From Microglena sp. YARC (Eukaryota; Chlorophyta; Chlorophyceae; Chlamydomonadales; Chlamydomonadaceae): a stretch of DNA of 64,000 nt. The notes below the pieces were generated by a model. The model was not told the origin of the DNA. It saw only the letters and a list, made by a program, of their open reading frames with translations, and did not search any database. The DNA lies in contig CM039462.1 in assembly GCA_022414725.1 (NCBI GenBank), positions 74,647,803 through 74,711,802 of the forward strand, given 5' to 3'. Positions 61,786 to 64,000 of this stretch are shown here, in pieces; the stretch's first letter is position 1; each line of letters begins with the position of its first letter. The translations under genes were made by a program, and so were the position numbers.

Positions 61786-62423
61786 GTGAGTGTACCTTAT
61801 GTACTGCTTCAGCCCCCTTGGCTGCCCCTGGACTGAAAAATACAGACAGGCTGCATATTGGAGTATAAACGTATGATACATACAGCATGCTCACGGTGAC
61901 TTTTGCTACCTCCGTCTTACGCGGTGGTGTCCTTAATTTCTCGTCCTGTGAGTGACTGCATTACACGGATGTAACCATTTCAATTTCAATACAGTATGCT
62001 TACTGGGTATGACCCCAAAACCGGAAGCCCTAAGCCCTAACCCTGCATATGTACAGGCTGCATATTGGGTTATAAACATATACTACGTTCAGTATGCTTA
62101 CTGGGTATGACCCTAGTAAGCCCTAACCCTGCATATGTGCAGACTGCATATTGGGTTATGAACGTATACTACATACAATATGCTTACTGGGTATGACCCC
62201 AAAACCGGAAGCCCGAAGCCCTAACCCTGCATATGTGCAGACTGTATATATACTGCATACATAAGAGATAAAACCCTGAACCCTGGACCCTGGACCCTGG
62301 ACCCAAACCTGCATACTTCATACTGCATACATACTAAGTAAACCCCCAAACCCCAAACCTGCGTACTTCATAGTGCACAGTCATACTGCATTGGAAGCAG
62401 GTTCCGAGGAGATTGTGTGATGC
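61786..62423. repeat. About 105-bp degenerate repeats in a TRM1 intron
   Basis: Three copies share GCATATTGGGTTAT, AGTATGCTTACTGGGTATGA, CCCCAAAACCGGAAGCCC and TAACCCTGCATATGT. GGACCCTGGACCC and AACCCCAAACC phrases follow. No exon is seen. Confidence 0.7.
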
Positions 62424-63290
62424 CTTTGCTGCAACACATAACTATGCTTTTGCTGCAACGCAACGCACAATGCTTTTGCTGCAACATGTAACTATGCTTT
62501 TGCTGCAACGCAACGCACAATGCTTTTGCTGCAACACGTAACTATGCTTTTGCTGCAACGCAACGCACAATGCTTTTGCTGCAACACGTAACTATGCTTT
62601 TGCTGCAACGCAACGCACGATGCTTTTGCTGCAACACGTAACTATGCTTTTGCTGCAACGCAACGCACAATGCTTTTGCTGCAACACGTAACTATGCTTT
62701 TGCTGCAACGCAACGCACGATGCTTTTGCTGCAACACGTAACTATGCTTTTGCTGCAACGCAACGCACAATGCTTTTGCTGCAACACGTAACTATGCTTT
62801 TGCTGCAACGCAACGCACGATGCTTTTGCTGCAACACGTAACTATGCTTTTGCTGCAACGCAACGCACAATGCTTTTGCTGCAACACGTAACTATGCTTT
62901 TGCCTGCCAACGCAACGCACGATGCTTTTGCTGCAACACGTTAACTATGCTTTTGCTGCAACGCAACGCACAATGCTTTTGCTGCAACACGTAACTATGC
63001 TTTTGCTGCAAAGCAACGCACAATGCTTTTGCTGCAACACGTTAGTATGCTTTTGCTGCAACGCAACGCACGATGCTTTTGCTGCAACACGTAAACTATG
63101 CTTTTGTTGCTGCAACGCAACGCACGATGCTTTTGTTGCAAACACGGTAACTATGCTTTTGCTGCAAACGCAACGCACGATACTTTTGCTGCAAACACGT
63201 AAACTATGCTTTTGCTGCAACGCAACGCCACGTAAACTATGCTTTTGCTGCACTAACGCAACGCACGACGATGTTTTGCTGCAACATGTA
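62424..63290 (+). repeat. 50-bp dimeric satellite, about 17 copies
   Basis: The unit is ATGCTTTTGCTGCAACACGTAACT plus ATGCTTTTGCTGCAACGCAACGCACA, two halves sharing TGCTTTTGCTGCAAC. It alternates between CACAA and CACGA endings. Copies after about 63000 have more indels. Confidence 0.92.
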
Positions 63291-64000
63291 ACTAATGTGA
63301 GGACAGCAGCATTCAGTGTGCATTCCAGTGTGCATTCAGTGTGCATTCTGTGCACAGCAATTGAGGGTGAAATCAATTTAGTGTGAAAGCAATTTAGTAG
63401 CAAAGGCATTGGGCGCAGGTTCCAAGGAGATTGATTGATCATGCTTTTGCTGCAACACGTAACTAATGTGCGCACTGCAATTTAGTGTGACAGCAATTTA
63501 GTGAGGAAGCGATTTAGTGTGAAAGCAATTTAGTAGCAAGATTGGACGCAGCGAAGGTTCCAGGAGATTGTTTGATCATGCTTTTGCTGCAACTGGTAAC
63601 TAAAGTGCGCACTGCAATTTAAGTGTGAAAAATGAACAGCAATGACAGCAATTTAGTGTAGTAGTTTTTTTAGTTATTTTGTGACAGCAATTCAGCTTGT
63701 AACAAATGTTGGCCGCAACTGGACTAAACTTGGTTTTGCCACCTCAGCACATTGAGCAATTAAAAAAAAACGATTTCCCACCTCAGTTTAATATCAGTGA
63801 GCACATTGACCAATTCAAATGGATTTTGAATTCCCCCACCTCGATAACATCAACAAGCACAAAGATAATAAAAATGATACACCGCCAGATAAAATTGACC
63901 CCAAAAATAAAATAAACCCAATAAAATAAAGCCAAATAAAATTGATAACATCAACAAGCACAAAGCACATAAATAATAATAAAAATGAGCAGCTTCGAAC
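63291..64000. other. Degenerate repeat flank; no exon recognised
   Basis: GCAATTTAGTGTGA repeats and two isolated CATGCTTTTGCTGCAAC copies (about 63440 and 63580) continue the satellite's theme. 63840-63990 has (ATAACATCAACAAGCACAAAG) twice. The expected next TRM1 exon, starting with a tyrosine codon's last base, is not seen. Confidence 0.5.

Overview
The window looks like a nuclear contig from a green alga or close relative, possibly a prasinophyte. It has spliced genes with GT-AG introns, plant-type CTR1/EDR1-like (TKL) kinase sequence, a plant-type TRM1-like tRNA methyltransferase with a likely organelle-targeting N-terminus, and a very heavy load of tandem repeats. The species cannot be proved from the sequence. 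No prokaryotic operon, CRISPR array, rRNA or tRNA gene was recognised.

Layout. (1) 1-11150, + strand: a TKL protein kinase with five recognisable exons and a complete kinase domain; its 5' end lies left of the window. (2) 11151-17100: repeats, a small hAT-like MITE (12359-12533) and a decayed RNase H-bearing LINE-type retroelement on the minus strand (about 13545-15300). (3) 17105-17674, +: the first exon of a second gene matching the N-terminal EDR1/CTR1 region, with a possible frameshifted second exon at 19462-19650. (4) 18.3-36.4 kb: noisy satellites, a 1000-base N gap and about 13.6 kb of an 82-bp satellite. (5) 43040-37802, - strand: an acidic, Ala/Pro/Gly/Asn-rich protein with long coiled coils, function unknown. 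(6) 45452-61785, +: a TRM1-like tRNA (guanine26-N2)-dimethyltransferase, seven exons in consistent phase, continuing past the right edge. (7) 61.8-64 kb: intronic satellites.

The most striking feature is a recurring architecture inside introns. At most exon-intron borders of the three main genes, the border itself (the last or first tens of bases of the exon plus its splice site) is repeated in tandem away from the real exon. This makes ladders of 2 to about 20 decoy acceptors or donors. It occurs on both strands and at both intron ends, and it revealed one otherwise hidden TRM1 exon (55409-55556). TRM1 intron 1, the TRM1 intron between 57424 and 59711, and the acceptor side of kinase intron 4 do not show it clearly.

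Assembly quality limits the reading. Both frame breaks in the coiled-coil gene fall in poly-G runs one base short, and 18-36 kb carries dense indels typical of unpolished long reads.
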